From NCBI GenBank assembly GCA_002256485.1, contig NNSG01000008.1, forward strand, positions 62,001 to 126,000: a stretch of DNA of 64,000 nt. The letters run 5' to 3'. This DNA is from Fidelibacterota bacterium 408169 (GTDB lineage: Bacteria; Fidelibacterota; Marinisomatia; Marinisomatales; TCS55). Below the pieces are notes generated by a model. The model was not told the DNA's origin. It saw only the letters and a list, made by a program, of their open reading frames with translations, and did not search any database. Positions within the stretch are counted from its first letter, which is position 1; every line of letters begins with the position of its first letter. The position numbers and the translations under genes were made by a program. Positions 44,938 to 54,234 of the stretch are shown here, piece after piece.

Positions 44938-45825
44938 CTACTCAAATAACATTTCTTTTTGATCCAGTAAAAATTGGGCCTTTTTCTGTTCAAAAAGGTT
45001 TTCCGCCATTACCTCGGGAATCAGTGCTGCATCCGCATTTATAACGTGCATTAAATCTGATTCAAATTTTTCCCTGTTTCCTGCTTTTGTATGCAGAAAC
45101 TGCGCTCTTAAAACATATGTTCCTAAATAATCTGGAAAAGTTGTAATCGCTTTTTGGAAATAGTCTTCAGATCTTGACAATTCTACTCCGGGTAAACGGG
45201 CATACAATGCGCCAAAAAAACGGTAAGGTCCGCCATAGAAGAAATCAGGATCCAAGGCCAAAATTCGGTGCACCACAGCTTCCACCAGTTCTCTATTATT
45301 GAGTCGCATTCGTACAGATTTTCGAGAAAGATATCGCCCCATATTTGCTGCCCACCAGTACAAGGCGTTTATATATTTTTTTTCAACAACAGCTACTGCT
45401 TCAATGACTTTAAGCATCGAATCACCTTGAGCAGTAACTATTATATGTTGATATGCAGGCGATTGCTCAACTATGTGTAGAGCTAATCGGGCTCCCATCA
45501 TGTACAAACTATCTTTTTGAATAGGATCACTCTCTATATAATAGGCCTCGAAATGATATGCGCGGCTTAATAATAAAGCTATTTCAAGATTATCTGGTTC
45601 TAATGAATGAGCTTTTTCAAGGAAAAATGTAGCAACGGCAGCATTTTTACGATTGGAACGCTTATTCCAGTTATCATAAGCTTGTGACTTGATGTATTGC
45701 ACATTTTCCTGATATGCTTCCTCCTGAGTAAACGGTTGAGGTGTTTTGCACGCAGTGAAGCCTAACACAAAAAGTATAAAAAATTGTGTAAATTGGATGA
45801 GTGGTATTTTATAAAATTTGCACAT
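44938..45825 (-). CDS. TatT-like TRAP-associated lipoprotein
   Basis: 295 residues. A lipobox-like FTAC near residue 26, TPR-like helices (NLEIALLLSRAYHFEAYYIE) and the signature ALDPDFFYGGPYRFFGALYARLPGVELSRSEDYFQKAI, which matches the TatT component family of TRAP transporters. It probably sits in the periplasm and helps pass a ligand to a transporter. No other TRAP gene lies nearby. First gene of the minus run to 42434, but with 45 bp before DUF2953. Confidence 0.82.
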   Translation of the reverse strand: MCKFYKIPLIQFTQFFILFVLGFTACKTPQPFTQEEAYQENVQYIKSQAYDNWNKRSNRKNAAVATFFLEKAHSLEPDNLEIALLLSRAYHFEAYYIESDPIQKDSLYMMGARLALHIVEQSPAYQHIIVTAQGDSMLKVIEAVAVVEKKYINALYWWAANMGRYLSRKSVRMRLNNRELVEAVVHRILALDPDFFYGGPYRFFGALYARLPGVELSRSEDYFQKAITTFPDYLGTYVLRAQFLHTKAGNREKFESDLMHVINADAALIPEVMAENLFEQKKAQFLLDQKEMLFE

Positions 45826-45899
45826 TCAAGGAAGTAATTCTTATGACGCCTAATTTCTGCCTGTTTCGTATGGCTGAAAACTTAATACAGATTCTTTAA

Positions 45900-46844
45900 T
45901 TGATGAAGAAGACTATTGAATTAAAAGGTGTTGATTTACAAACGCTTCTCGGCGTTGCAGATGAACATGTTCGTTTGTTAAATGAATCATTTTCTAATGA
46001 TATATTAGTCCGGGGGAATGAAATAAAACTAGACGGACAAAAAAACGATGTGGAAATGGTCCATGAGATTGTGCATGAAATGATCCAGACTTTGAGTCGA
46101 AAAGGGACATTAACTAAAAAAGATGTTCTCAAACTAATCAAAGTTATCCGATCAGAAAATGGACATACGGAAGATGTTCCAAAAGAAGTTATACATTATG
46201 GTAAAAAAGGTGCTATTGTTCCACGGACTGTTGGACAAAAAGAGTACGTAAAGATGGTCAATGGGAATGATATAGTATTTTCCATTGGTCCTGCCGGAAC
46301 AGGTAAAACATTTATTGCAGTAGCCTTTGCTGTTGCAGCATTAGAAAATCATGATATAGACCGAATTATATTGTGCCGACCGGCTGTGGAAGCCGGTGAG
46401 AGTCTTGGATTTCTTCCCGGCGATTTGAAAGAAAAAGTTGACCCATACCTAACACCGCTTTATGATGCCCTGAATGAAATGATGCCCTCAAATAAACTGA
46501 AACCACTTTTAAACAAAAATATTATCGAAATAATCCCACTGGCTTATATGCGCGGTAGAACATTGAACAATGCTTTTCTCATCTTGGATGAAGCTCAGAA
46601 TTCAACTATGATGCAGATGAAGATGTTCCTGACCCGTCTGGGTGTAAATTCCAAAGCGGTCATTACTGGCGATATTACACAAATAGACTTACCCAAACGA
46701 TCTGACTCAGGGTTGATTGATGTCCTAAGAGTTTTGAAAGGTGTGGATGGCATCGGATTTGCCCAATTGAATGAAAGTGATGTTGTACGTCACAGATTGG
46801 TGCGGGATATTATTAAAGCTTATGATAAAGCCAATGGAGGATAA
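45900..46844 (+). CDS. phoH: PhoH family ATPase
   Basis: 314 residues. N-terminal KH-like half, then IVFSIGPAGTGKTFIAVAFAVAAL (Walker A near 130), GESLGFLPGDLKEKVDPYLTPLYDAL, FLILDEAQNSTMMQMKMFLTRLG (Walker B) and ITGDITQIDLPK. Widespread NTPase with likely RNA function; not tied to phosphate. The following 241 bp hold no clear gene. Confidence 0.95.
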   Translation: MMKKTIELKGVDLQTLLGVADEHVRLLNESFSNDILVRGNEIKLDGQKNDVEMVHEIVHEMIQTLSRKGTLTKKDVLKLIKVIRSENGHTEDVPKEVIHYGKKGAIVPRTVGQKEYVKMVNGNDIVFSIGPAGTGKTFIAVAFAVAALENHDIDRIILCRPAVEAGESLGFLPGDLKEKVDPYLTPLYDALNEMMPSNKLKPLLNKNIIEIIPLAYMRGRTLNNAFLILDEAQNSTMMQMKMFLTRLGVNSKAVITGDITQIDLPKRSDSGLIDVLRVLKGVDGIGFAQLNESDVVRHRLVRDIIKAYDKANGG

Positions 46845-47085
46845 ATAAAGTAAAGTTGATAGTTTGTTAATCTTGAAAAATCCATGCTTCTCGGGATAAA
46901 CAATACTAAATTCCGGCGCACTTTTCAGAAATAAACGGTGCAAGACGGAAACAGGAAAAAATACCAAATTAACGATGTTTTTTTACATATATCAGGGCTT
47001 TACGAGGCAACTGTGTTTAAATCACTAAATGGTTGTTATCTTTACAATCAATCCATTAACTGCAACATAAAAACAAGGTTTTATT

Positions 47086-48270
47086 ATGTCTTCAAATGAT
47101 GTTGTAATCATTACAGCTAAACGAACTCCAGTGGGTGCCTTTCAAGGCAGTTTATCCTCTGTTGTTGCACCAAAACTTGGTGCTGTTACTATTAAATCAT
47201 TATTGGATGAAACTGGAATTCCTGTCGATACTGTTGATGAAGTGATTATGGGGAATGTTCTTTCAGCAGGAATAGGTCAAGCTCCGGCGCGACAAGCGGC
47301 TCTCTACGCAGGATTACCAAATAGGGTTGAATGTCTAACAATAAATAAAATGTGCGGATCAGGTTTAAAAGCTGTCATGTTGGGCGCACAGGCAATTCAA
47401 TGTGGTGATGCCCATATAGTAATTGCCGGCGGTATGGAAAATATGTCCGCTGCTCCCTATTTACTACCAAAGGGGAGAACGGGACATCGCTTGGGACATG
47501 GAACTGTTGAAGATAGTATCATTAAAGATGGTTTGTGGGATGTATACAACAACCAGCATATGGGCAACTGTGCAGAACTATGCGCCCGAGAAAAAAATTA
47601 TAGTCGTGAAGAACAAGATACATTTGCAGAACAATCCTACAGCCGAGCGCTCAATGCCCAAAAAGAAGGTTTGTTTAAGGATGAAATTGTTCCTGTTGAA
47701 GTTCCTCAACGTAAGGGTGATCCAATTATTGTTTCCAAAGATGATGAGCCGGCGAAGGCTAACTTTGATAAAATGAAATCTCTTCGCCCGGCGTTTGAAA
47801 AAGACGGTACAATCACTGCTGCAAATGCGTCCAAGATTAATGATGGCGCCGCGGCTGTATTAATGATGTCAGCAGAGAAAGCAGAAGAACTGGGACTAAA
47901 ACCTATGGTAAAAATTATTAATCAAGCCTCAGCAGCCCATGAACCTGAATGGTTCACTACGGCTCCAAGCAAAGCAATTAAAAGTGTTTTGGATAAGGCC
48001 GGGATGAAAGCAGATACAATCGATCTATGGGAAATTAATGAAGCATTTGCCCCGGTTGCAAAAGCAGCCATTGATGATTTTAAATTGGATGAAAATAAAG
48101 TGAATGTTAATGGTGGTGCAATTGCTTTGGGTCATCCCATCGGTGCCAGTGGTGCGCGTATTTTAACTACGTTGATTCATGCCATGGAAAAAAATGATGC
48201 TAAAACAGGTCTAGCTACATTATGTATCGGCGGTGGAGAGGCATCTGCAATAATCGTGGAAAAGGTTTAA
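47086..48270 (+). CDS. acetyl-CoA C-acetyltransferase (thiolase)
   Basis: 394 residues. Catalytic Cys in TINKMCGSGLKAVMLG (about 90), IAGGMENMSAAPYL, the His in NVNGGAIALGHPIGASGARI and the second Cys in LCIGGGEASA. Joins or cleaves acetyl-CoA units; degradative or biosynthetic direction cannot be told. The acyl-CoA dehydrogenase start overlaps its stop by one base (TAATG), so the two are coupled, suggesting a short-chain acyl or butyrate-type or beta-oxidation route. Confidence 0.96.
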   Translation: MSSNDVVIITAKRTPVGAFQGSLSSVVAPKLGAVTIKSLLDETGIPVDTVDEVIMGNVLSAGIGQAPARQAALYAGLPNRVECLTINKMCGSGLKAVMLGAQAIQCGDAHIVIAGGMENMSAAPYLLPKGRTGHRLGHGTVEDSIIKDGLWDVYNNQHMGNCAELCAREKNYSREEQDTFAEQSYSRALNAQKEGLFKDEIVPVEVPQRKGDPIIVSKDDEPAKANFDKMKSLRPAFEKDGTITAANASKINDGAAAVLMMSAEKAEELGLKPMVKIINQASAAHEPEWFTTAPSKAIKSVLDKAGMKADTIDLWEINEAFAPVAKAAIDDFKLDENKVNVNGGAIALGHPIGASGARILTTLIHAMEKNDAKTGLATLCIGGGEASAIIVEKV

Positions 48271-49412
48271 TGGATTTCTCCTACACAGAAGAACAGCAGC
48301 TTATACAAAAAACAGCTCGCGAATTTGCCCAAGAGTATTTAGCTCCGGGTGTAATCGAGAGGGATGATAAAGCTGAATTTCCAAAAGAACAATTAAGACT
48401 ACTGGGAGAGTTAGGTTTTATGGGAATGATGGTCCCCGAAAAATGGGGTGGAGCCGGCTTTGATACAATCAGTTATTGTATTGCTATGGAAGAAATCAGT
48501 GCTGTTGATGCATCCATGGGTGTTATTATGTCGGTTAATAATTCATTGGTATGCCAATTATTATGGAAATACGCAAACGATTATCAGCGTGAGAAATATT
48601 TGAAAAAACTGGCCTCTGGTAAATGGTTGGGAGCATTTTCATTAAGTGAACCTCAATCGGGGTCAGATGCCAGCAATATGCTTACTAATGCAGTAAGAGA
48701 GGATGATCATTATGTGATCAACGGAACGAAAAATTGGGTGAGCAATGGAATTAATTCTGATGTTGTAGTTGTTTTTTTAATGACAGAAAAAGGTGTGGGC
48801 CATAAAGGAATTTCTGCATTTATTGTTGAAAAAGGGACACTGGGTTTATCCCATGGAAAAAAGGAAGATAAATTGGGTATTCGCGGTTCTGATACATGTG
48901 AATTATATTTTGATAATTGCAATATTCCTGTTGAAAACTTAATAGGTGAAGAAGGCAAGGGATTTAAAGTAGCGTTGGGGACACTTGATGGGGGAAGAAT
49001 AGGTATTGCAAGTCAAGCCTTGGGAATTGCCAGGGCATCGCTCGATCGATCAGTCGAGTATGCTAACGAACGAAAACAGTTTGGGAAAACGATTGGTTCA
49101 TTTGGTGCCATCAAAGATAAGATTGCGACCATGGCAACCCGTGTAGACGCATCAAGATTGCTGATTCATCGTGCTGCAAAATTGAAAGATGAAGGAAAAC
49201 CTTATAGCAAGGAAGCGGCTATGGCGAAAGTATTTTCATCTCAAACAGCTATGGATAATTCAACTCAATGTGTGCAAATTTTTGGCGGATATGGATATAT
49301 GCAAGAATATGGCGTGGAACGATTAATGCGTGATGCTAAAATTACACAGATCTATGAAGGAACATCTGAAATTCAACAATTAGTAATCGCACGAACAATT
49401 TTAGGAAATTAA
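48270..49412 (+). CDS. short/medium-chain acyl-CoA dehydrogenase
   Basis: 380 residues from the ATG at 48270; a longer upstream frame overlaps the thiolase. DFSYTEEQQLIQKTAREFAQEYLAPG, GAFSLSEPQSGSDASN, DKLGIRGSDTCELYFDNC, the FAD motif and QIYEGTSEIQQLVIARTIL with the catalytic Glu. Oxidises acyl-CoA to enoyl-CoA and needs ETF, absent here. Followed after 2 bp by ilvE, so probably a three-gene operon that could serve branched-chain amino acid breakdown. Confidence 0.96.
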   Translation: MDFSYTEEQQLIQKTAREFAQEYLAPGVIERDDKAEFPKEQLRLLGELGFMGMMVPEKWGGAGFDTISYCIAMEEISAVDASMGVIMSVNNSLVCQLLWKYANDYQREKYLKKLASGKWLGAFSLSEPQSGSDASNMLTNAVREDDHYVINGTKNWVSNGINSDVVVVFLMTEKGVGHKGISAFIVEKGTLGLSHGKKEDKLGIRGSDTCELYFDNCNIPVENLIGEEGKGFKVALGTLDGGRIGIASQALGIARASLDRSVEYANERKQFGKTIGSFGAIKDKIATMATRVDASRLLIHRAAKLKDEGKPYSKEAAMAKVFSSQTAMDNSTQCVQIFGGYGYMQEYGVERLMRDAKITQIYEGTSEIQQLVIARTILGN

Positions 49413-49414
49413 TT

Positions 49415-50443
49415 ATGGGAAATGATCCAAAGACAATCGATTGGGATAGTATTGGTTTTAATCTTATTGAAACAAGAAGTATGTATAAAGCTATTTGTAA
49501 AAAAGAAGACTCATGGTCCTCAGGGGGATTAGTCCCATTTGGAAACATTGCCCTTTCCCCGGCAGCCGGAGTTTTGAATTATGGTCAAGGGGTGTTTGAA
49601 GGTATGAAAGCGTATCGGACTGTAAAGAACCGTATTGTTCTTTTCCGACCCGATATGAATGCAAAAAGAATATCCATTTCTACCAAGCGATTGTGTATGC
49701 CTGAAATGGATGAAGGGTTATTTATAAAAGCAGCAAAAGAAATTGTGAAAGATAACACGGATTACATTCCTCCCTATGGAAAGGGAAGCTTATACCTTCG
49801 ACCTGTCATATGGGGAACAGCACCTGTATTAGGTGTTAAACCCTCAGACGAGTATACATTTATCATTTATGCTTCGCCTGTAGGTCCATATTTCAAAGGA
49901 GGTGTCAAGCCATTAAGTCTTAAAGTTACAAGAGATTTTCACCGTGCAGCGCCAAATGGTATCGGAAATGTTAAAGCAATTGGAAATTATTCAGCATCTT
50001 TATTCCCACTTATTAAAGCAAAAAAAGAAGGATTTGATGAAGTCATTTATTTGAATGCCGGAAATGAACAATTAATAGAAGAAGTCGGATCAGCAAATTT
50101 GTTTATTCTTAAAGATAATGTTTTAAAAACCCCAAAGCTTGCCGGTTCTATTTTACCCGGTGTTACTAGGGATTCGGTTCTTACTCTTGCCAGAGAGATT
50201 TTGAAAATTGAAGTTCAAGAAACAGATGTTACATTAAAAGAAGTATGTTCTGCTGATGAAGTTTTTTGCACAGGAACTGCTGTTGTTGTAACTCCTGTAG
50301 GAAAAATTACAAGTGAATACGGTGAGCATAACTTCAATGATGGTGAAATGGGTAAAGTAACTCATAAATTAAGATCATTACTCATTGGTCTTCAAAGGGA
50401 AGAAAAAGAAGATATATTTAATTGGTTATACCCCATTGACTAA
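49415..50443 (+). CDS. ilvE: branched-chain-amino-acid aminotransferase
   Basis: 342 residues, fold-type IV PLP enzyme of the eukaryotic-like BCAT group. GVFEGMKAYRT, the catalytic Lys in GNVKAIGNYSASLFPLIKAK, VIYLNAGNEQLIEEVGSANLFI, GVTRDSVLTLAREIL and ADEVFCTGTAVVVTPVG. Transfers the amino group of Val, Leu or Ile to 2-oxoglutarate. Its place 2 bp after the acyl-CoA dehydrogenase gene suggests degradative use. Confidence 0.95.
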   Translation: MGNDPKTIDWDSIGFNLIETRSMYKAICKKEDSWSSGGLVPFGNIALSPAAGVLNYGQGVFEGMKAYRTVKNRIVLFRPDMNAKRISISTKRLCMPEMDEGLFIKAAKEIVKDNTDYIPPYGKGSLYLRPVIWGTAPVLGVKPSDEYTFIIYASPVGPYFKGGVKPLSLKVTRDFHRAAPNGIGNVKAIGNYSASLFPLIKAKKEGFDEVIYLNAGNEQLIEEVGSANLFILKDNVLKTPKLAGSILPGVTRDSVLTLAREILKIEVQETDVTLKEVCSADEVFCTGTAVVVTPVGKITSEYGEHNFNDGEMGKVTHKLRSLLIGLQREEKEDIFNWLYPID

Positions 50444-50478
50444 TCATAATTTCATAAAAAACCAGAGCCATACGTAAA

Positions 50479-50913
50479 ATGCACCCCAGAAGAAAAGCAA
50501 GGATTGGAGTTCTGGAAGCTGTATATGCAGAATCACAAATACATGAAAAGCCTGAAAAAATACTGAAGGACGTTTTTCAGCGTGAAGAATATGGCAATGG
50601 AAATGAGGAATTTTTAAAATCGTTATTTTTTGAAACCGTTTCTCAATCGGATGAGTGTGATAAATTAATTGATAGTCATTTAAAAAATTGGGAATTTAAC
50701 CGGATCGCACTGTTGGATAAATTAATTTTACGCATGGCAATTACTGAAATGGTATTTATGAATGAAACTCCACCAAAAGTGGTGATTAGTGAAGCGATTG
50801 AAATAGCTAAAGAATACAGCACTGAGGAAAGTTCCAGCTTTGTTAATGGCATTCTGGATGCGGTTTACAAACATTCAAAATTTAAAAAATCTAAACAGGA
50901 AAAAGCCGGGTAA
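50479..50913 (+). CDS. nusB: transcription antitermination factor NusB
   Basis: 144 residues, all-helical. HPRRKARIGVLEAVYAES, DKLIDSHLKNWEFNRIALLDKLILRMAITEMVFM and PPKVVISEAIEIAKEYSTEESSSFVNGILDAV are diagnostic. Binds boxA with NusE. The secA GTG start lies 5 bp after its stop. Confidence 0.95.
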   Translation: MHPRRKARIGVLEAVYAESQIHEKPEKILKDVFQREEYGNGNEEFLKSLFFETVSQSDECDKLIDSHLKNWEFNRIALLDKLILRMAITEMVFMNETPPKVVISEAIEIAKEYSTEESSSFVNGILDAVYKHSKFKKSKQEKAG

Positions 50914-50917
50914 TTAC

Positions 50918-53900
50918 GTGAATATTTTAAAAAAGATTTTCGGTACAAAGTCTGAGCGAGATGTAAAAAACATTCAACACTTGGTGGATGACATTAATGT
51001 AATTTATAAAACGATGGATGGAAAGTCAGATGATGATCTTGTTAGCCGCACATCAGAAATGCGTAATGAAATAATATCTGCGAAAGAGACTGCAAAGAAA
51101 AAAGCCAAAGCCAAGGGATTAGAAACTGAGGAGTTCAACAAAGTAACCCTAGAAGTAGAAACGGCTAAATTGGATGAATTTCTTCCTGAAGCATTTGCAA
51201 TAGTTAAAGAAACGTGTAGGCGTCTCATGGGACAATCCTGGCGCATTGTTGGCCAAGAGATCACGTGGGAAATGATTCCTTACGATGTACAGCTAATTGG
51301 TGCGATAGCTTTGCATCAGGGAAAAGTAGCTGAAATGAAAACAGGTGAAGGTAAAACATTGGCAGCCACAATGCCATTATACCTAAATGCATTGGCGGGT
51401 CGGGGTGCACATTTAATTACAGTGAATGATTACCTTGCTCAACGCGATGCTGAATGGATGGGTGAGATCTATAAGCGCCTTGGCTTATCCGTAGGATATA
51501 TTTTGAATTCCATGGACAATGAAGCACGTCAAGCTGCTTATAATTGCGATATTACATATGGAACAAATAATGAATTTGGGTTTGATTATCTCCGAGATAA
51601 TATGGCTTTATCGGCAGAAGAAAAAGTGCAACGGGATCATTTTTATGCCATCGTGGATGAAGTAGATAGTGTTCTTATTGATGAAGCCAGAACACCTTTG
51701 ATTATTTCCGGTGCCGTAGACGCACCTACGGATACGACTTCTCGCGACCTTAAACCCTTGGTACAAACACTAATTAAAAAACAACAAACTCTTGTTACAG
51801 AATTAGTTCAAAGTGCAGAGAAACTTCTTGCGGATGAAAAAGAAGATGAAGCTGGCTTAAAATTATTGCAAGCGACTCGAGGTATGCCCAAACACAAACG
51901 ACTATTAAAGGTGTTCCAGGAAAAAGGCATGCAGACGTTGACACAATCTATTGAGTCCGCTTATTTACGCGATAAGAAACTGCATGAAGTTGACGAAGAC
52001 CTTTATTTCAGTATTGATGAAAAATCACACGTAATTGATATTACAGATATGGGTCGTGAAGCATTAGCGCCAGATAATCCTGAAATGTTTGTCATCCCCG
52101 ATTTGGGAGAAATGCTTCTTGATATAGATGAAAATGATTCATTGAACACAAGTGAAAAACAACAAGAAAAAGAACAGGCGCACCAACTCCACGCAGAACG
52201 AAGCTCAAAAATTCATACCATCAGTCAATTGCTACGTGCCTTTTCATTATACGAGAAAGATATTGAGTATGTTGTCCAGGATGGCCAAGTGCTTATTGTA
52301 GATGAATTTACAGGCCGTATTCTTCCTGGACGCAGGTACAGCGATGGTTTACATCAGGCAATTGAAGCCAAGGAGAATGTTGAGATTAAACGAGAAACTC
52401 AAACGCTGGCCACTATAACTATTCAAAATTATTTTCGAATGTTTGATAAATTATCTGGGATGACAGGAACCGCTGAAACGGAAGCTGAAGAATTAGGAAG
52501 TATTTATAATCTGGACGTAATGGTAATACCTCCAAATGAAGATATTATACGAGATGACAGGGACGATTTAGTCTATAAAACAAAACGAGAGAAATACAAT
52601 GCTGTTATAGATGAAATAGCGAATGCACATAGAGATGGACAACCTACATTGGTTGGTACAATTTCAGTTGAAGCATCTGAATTACTGTCCAGAATGCTTA
52701 AGCGGCGTGGCATCCCTCATAATGTTTTAAATGCCAAGCAGCACAAAAGTGAAGCCGAAATTGTTACCAGAGCGGGACAACCTGGAGCAGTCACCATAGC
52801 CACAAACATGGCCGGTAGGGGTACAGATATCAAATTGGGTACTGGAGTTCAGGAATTAGGCGGATTACACATTCTGGGGACTGAACGTCATGAATCACGA
52901 AGGATAGATGATCAACTTCGCGGAAGATCCGGACGGCAAGGCGATCCGGGCTCATCCAGATTTTATTTATCCCTGGAAGATGACTTAATGCGCTTATTTA
53001 ATTCTCAACGTGTGGCGACTATTATGGATAAAATGGGTGTTGAAGAGGGAGAAGTGATAACTCATAAAATGGTGACTCGAGCTATAGGTAATGCTCAAAA
53101 GAAAGTAGAACAACGGAACTTCGGTATCCGAAAACATTTGTTGGAATATGACGATGTTATGAATCAACAACGTCAGGTTGTTTATGATTTGCGTAATCAA
53201 GCATTGCAAGGTGAAAATCTCCGAGAAACTGTTTTGAATCTTATTTCTGATTATATTGATGAAGAATTCGAATCACAAGATAGCGATAATCCAAGAGATT
53301 GGGATTGGGAACATTTAAAGCATATTTTTTCATCCGTGTTGATGGTTAATGTAAATATTGATGAGATTCAACCGGAAAATGGTAATGAACTGAATATTGA
53401 TGAAATGCATCAACATATCATGGATGAAGCTGTATCAATGTATCAAGCCCGAGAAACGCTCATCCCTGAAGACGTAATGCGTAGTTTTGAACGTTTTGTA
53501 ATCTTGCGATCAATTGATGAAAAATGGAAAGACCATCTTTATGGTATGGATCAATTACGAGAAGGTATAAATCTCAGGGCTTATGGCCAGAAAAATCCAC
53601 TGTTGGAATATAAATCTGAAGGGTTTCAAATGTTTAGAGAAATGATGTCTTCTACTAGCAAAATAACATTGCAACGCTTATTTAGAACTCAAATTCAAGG
53701 AGTAGAGCAACAGCCTCACGTTCAACAGAAATCGCCAAGAAATATACAACTTCAGCATCAAGATACTACAGGAATGGGTATGGCTGCGCAACCTCAGCAA
53801 GAACAACAGGCAAATAGACCACAGCAAGCTCAAATGACACCTATACACTCAGAAAAGAAAATTGGAAGAAATGAAAAAATCAAATTAATCAGCCCTAATG

Positions 53901-53971
53901 GAGAAAAAATAGAAGTAAAATATAAAAAACTCCAGGATTATTTAAACAAAGGATATACACAAACAGTATGA
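50918..53971 (+). CDS. secA: preprotein translocase ATPase SecA
   Basis: 1017 residues from a GTG at 50918 (NILKKIFGTKSERDVK); an ATG frame starting at 50840 lies in nusB. Walker A EMKTGEGKTLAATMPLYLNAL, VDEVDSVLIDEARTPLIISG, the DEAD-like second motor TNMAGRGTDIKLG, SGRQGDPGSSRFYLSLEDDLMRLF. A long insert (about residues 265-355) lies in the first half, as in FCB bacteria. The C-terminus is Q-rich and ends EKKIGRNEKIKLI..., with no CXCX8CH zinc motif. Confidence 0.97.
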   Translation: MNILKKIFGTKSERDVKNIQHLVDDINVIYKTMDGKSDDDLVSRTSEMRNEIISAKETAKKKAKAKGLETEEFNKVTLEVETAKLDEFLPEAFAIVKETCRRLMGQSWRIVGQEITWEMIPYDVQLIGAIALHQGKVAEMKTGEGKTLAATMPLYLNALAGRGAHLITVNDYLAQRDAEWMGEIYKRLGLSVGYILNSMDNEARQAAYNCDITYGTNNEFGFDYLRDNMALSAEEKVQRDHFYAIVDEVDSVLIDEARTPLIISGAVDAPTDTTSRDLKPLVQTLIKKQQTLVTELVQSAEKLLADEKEDEAGLKLLQATRGMPKHKRLLKVFQEKGMQTLTQSIESAYLRDKKLHEVDEDLYFSIDEKSHVIDITDMGREALAPDNPEMFVIPDLGEMLLDIDENDSLNTSEKQQEKEQAHQLHAERSSKIHTISQLLRAFSLYEKDIEYVVQDGQVLIVDEFTGRILPGRRYSDGLHQAIEAKENVEIKRETQTLATITIQNYFRMFDKLSGMTGTAETEAEELGSIYNLDVMVIPPNEDIIRDDRDDLVYKTKREKYNAVIDEIANAHRDGQPTLVGTISVEASELLSRMLKRRGIPHNVLNAKQHKSEAEIVTRAGQPGAVTIATNMAGRGTDIKLGTGVQELGGLHILGTERHESRRIDDQLRGRSGRQGDPGSSRFYLSLEDDLMRLFNSQRVATIMDKMGVEEGEVITHKMVTRAIGNAQKKVEQRNFGIRKHLLEYDDVMNQQRQVVYDLRNQALQGENLRETVLNLISDYIDEEFESQDSDNPRDWDWEHLKHIFSSVLMVNVNIDEIQPENGNELNIDEMHQHIMDEAVSMYQARETLIPEDVMRSFERFVILRSIDEKWKDHLYGMDQLREGINLRAYGQKNPLLEYKSEGFQMFREMMSSTSKITLQRLFRTQIQGVEQQPHVQQKSPRNIQLQHQDTTGMGMAAQPQQEQQANRPQQAQMTPIHSEKKIGRNEKIKLISPNGEKIEVKYKKLQDYLNKGYTQTV

Positions 53972-54072
53972 GCATTAAATTGGATATGAGTATTTCCAAT
54001 GGTCTTATACGTTTATCAATAAGTATTGAGGACCAAAGCAAATTGAAAAATGATTTATTACGGGTAGTGTGA
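53968..54072 (+). pseudogene. C-terminal scar of a cystathionine synthase/lyase-type gene
   Basis: A 34-residue frame overlapping the secA stop (ATGA) reads ISNGLIRLSISIEDQSKLKNDLL before TGA 54070-54072. This matches the C-terminal end of Cys/Met metabolism PLP enzymes (SDGLIRLSVGIED..DLI.DL). The other 350 residues are absent because secA coding sequence directly precedes it. It is most likely a deletion scar; translation by coupling to secA cannot be excluded. Confidence 0.5.
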
Positions 54073-54234
54073 CCTGTATCAAATTATGTAAATTATTGCT
54101 AGAAATTCCTCTTTAATTGATTACTTTCACAGACTTGTATTTAGAAAGAATAACATAGATCATATGAAATTATTTTTCAGAAAGATACTTAAAAACTTCA
54201 CCTCTTACCGATCTTATTAAACCGGAGGCAATTT

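Noticed and set aside
46845-47085. A hidden small gene between phoH and the thiolase gene
   Set aside because: No frame with start, ribosome binding site and plausible composition; probably leader and promoter DNA.
53700-53971. Truncated SecA because the C-terminal zinc motif is absent
   Set aside because: Length is normal and many SecA proteins of this broad group end in GRNE-type tails without the zinc motif.
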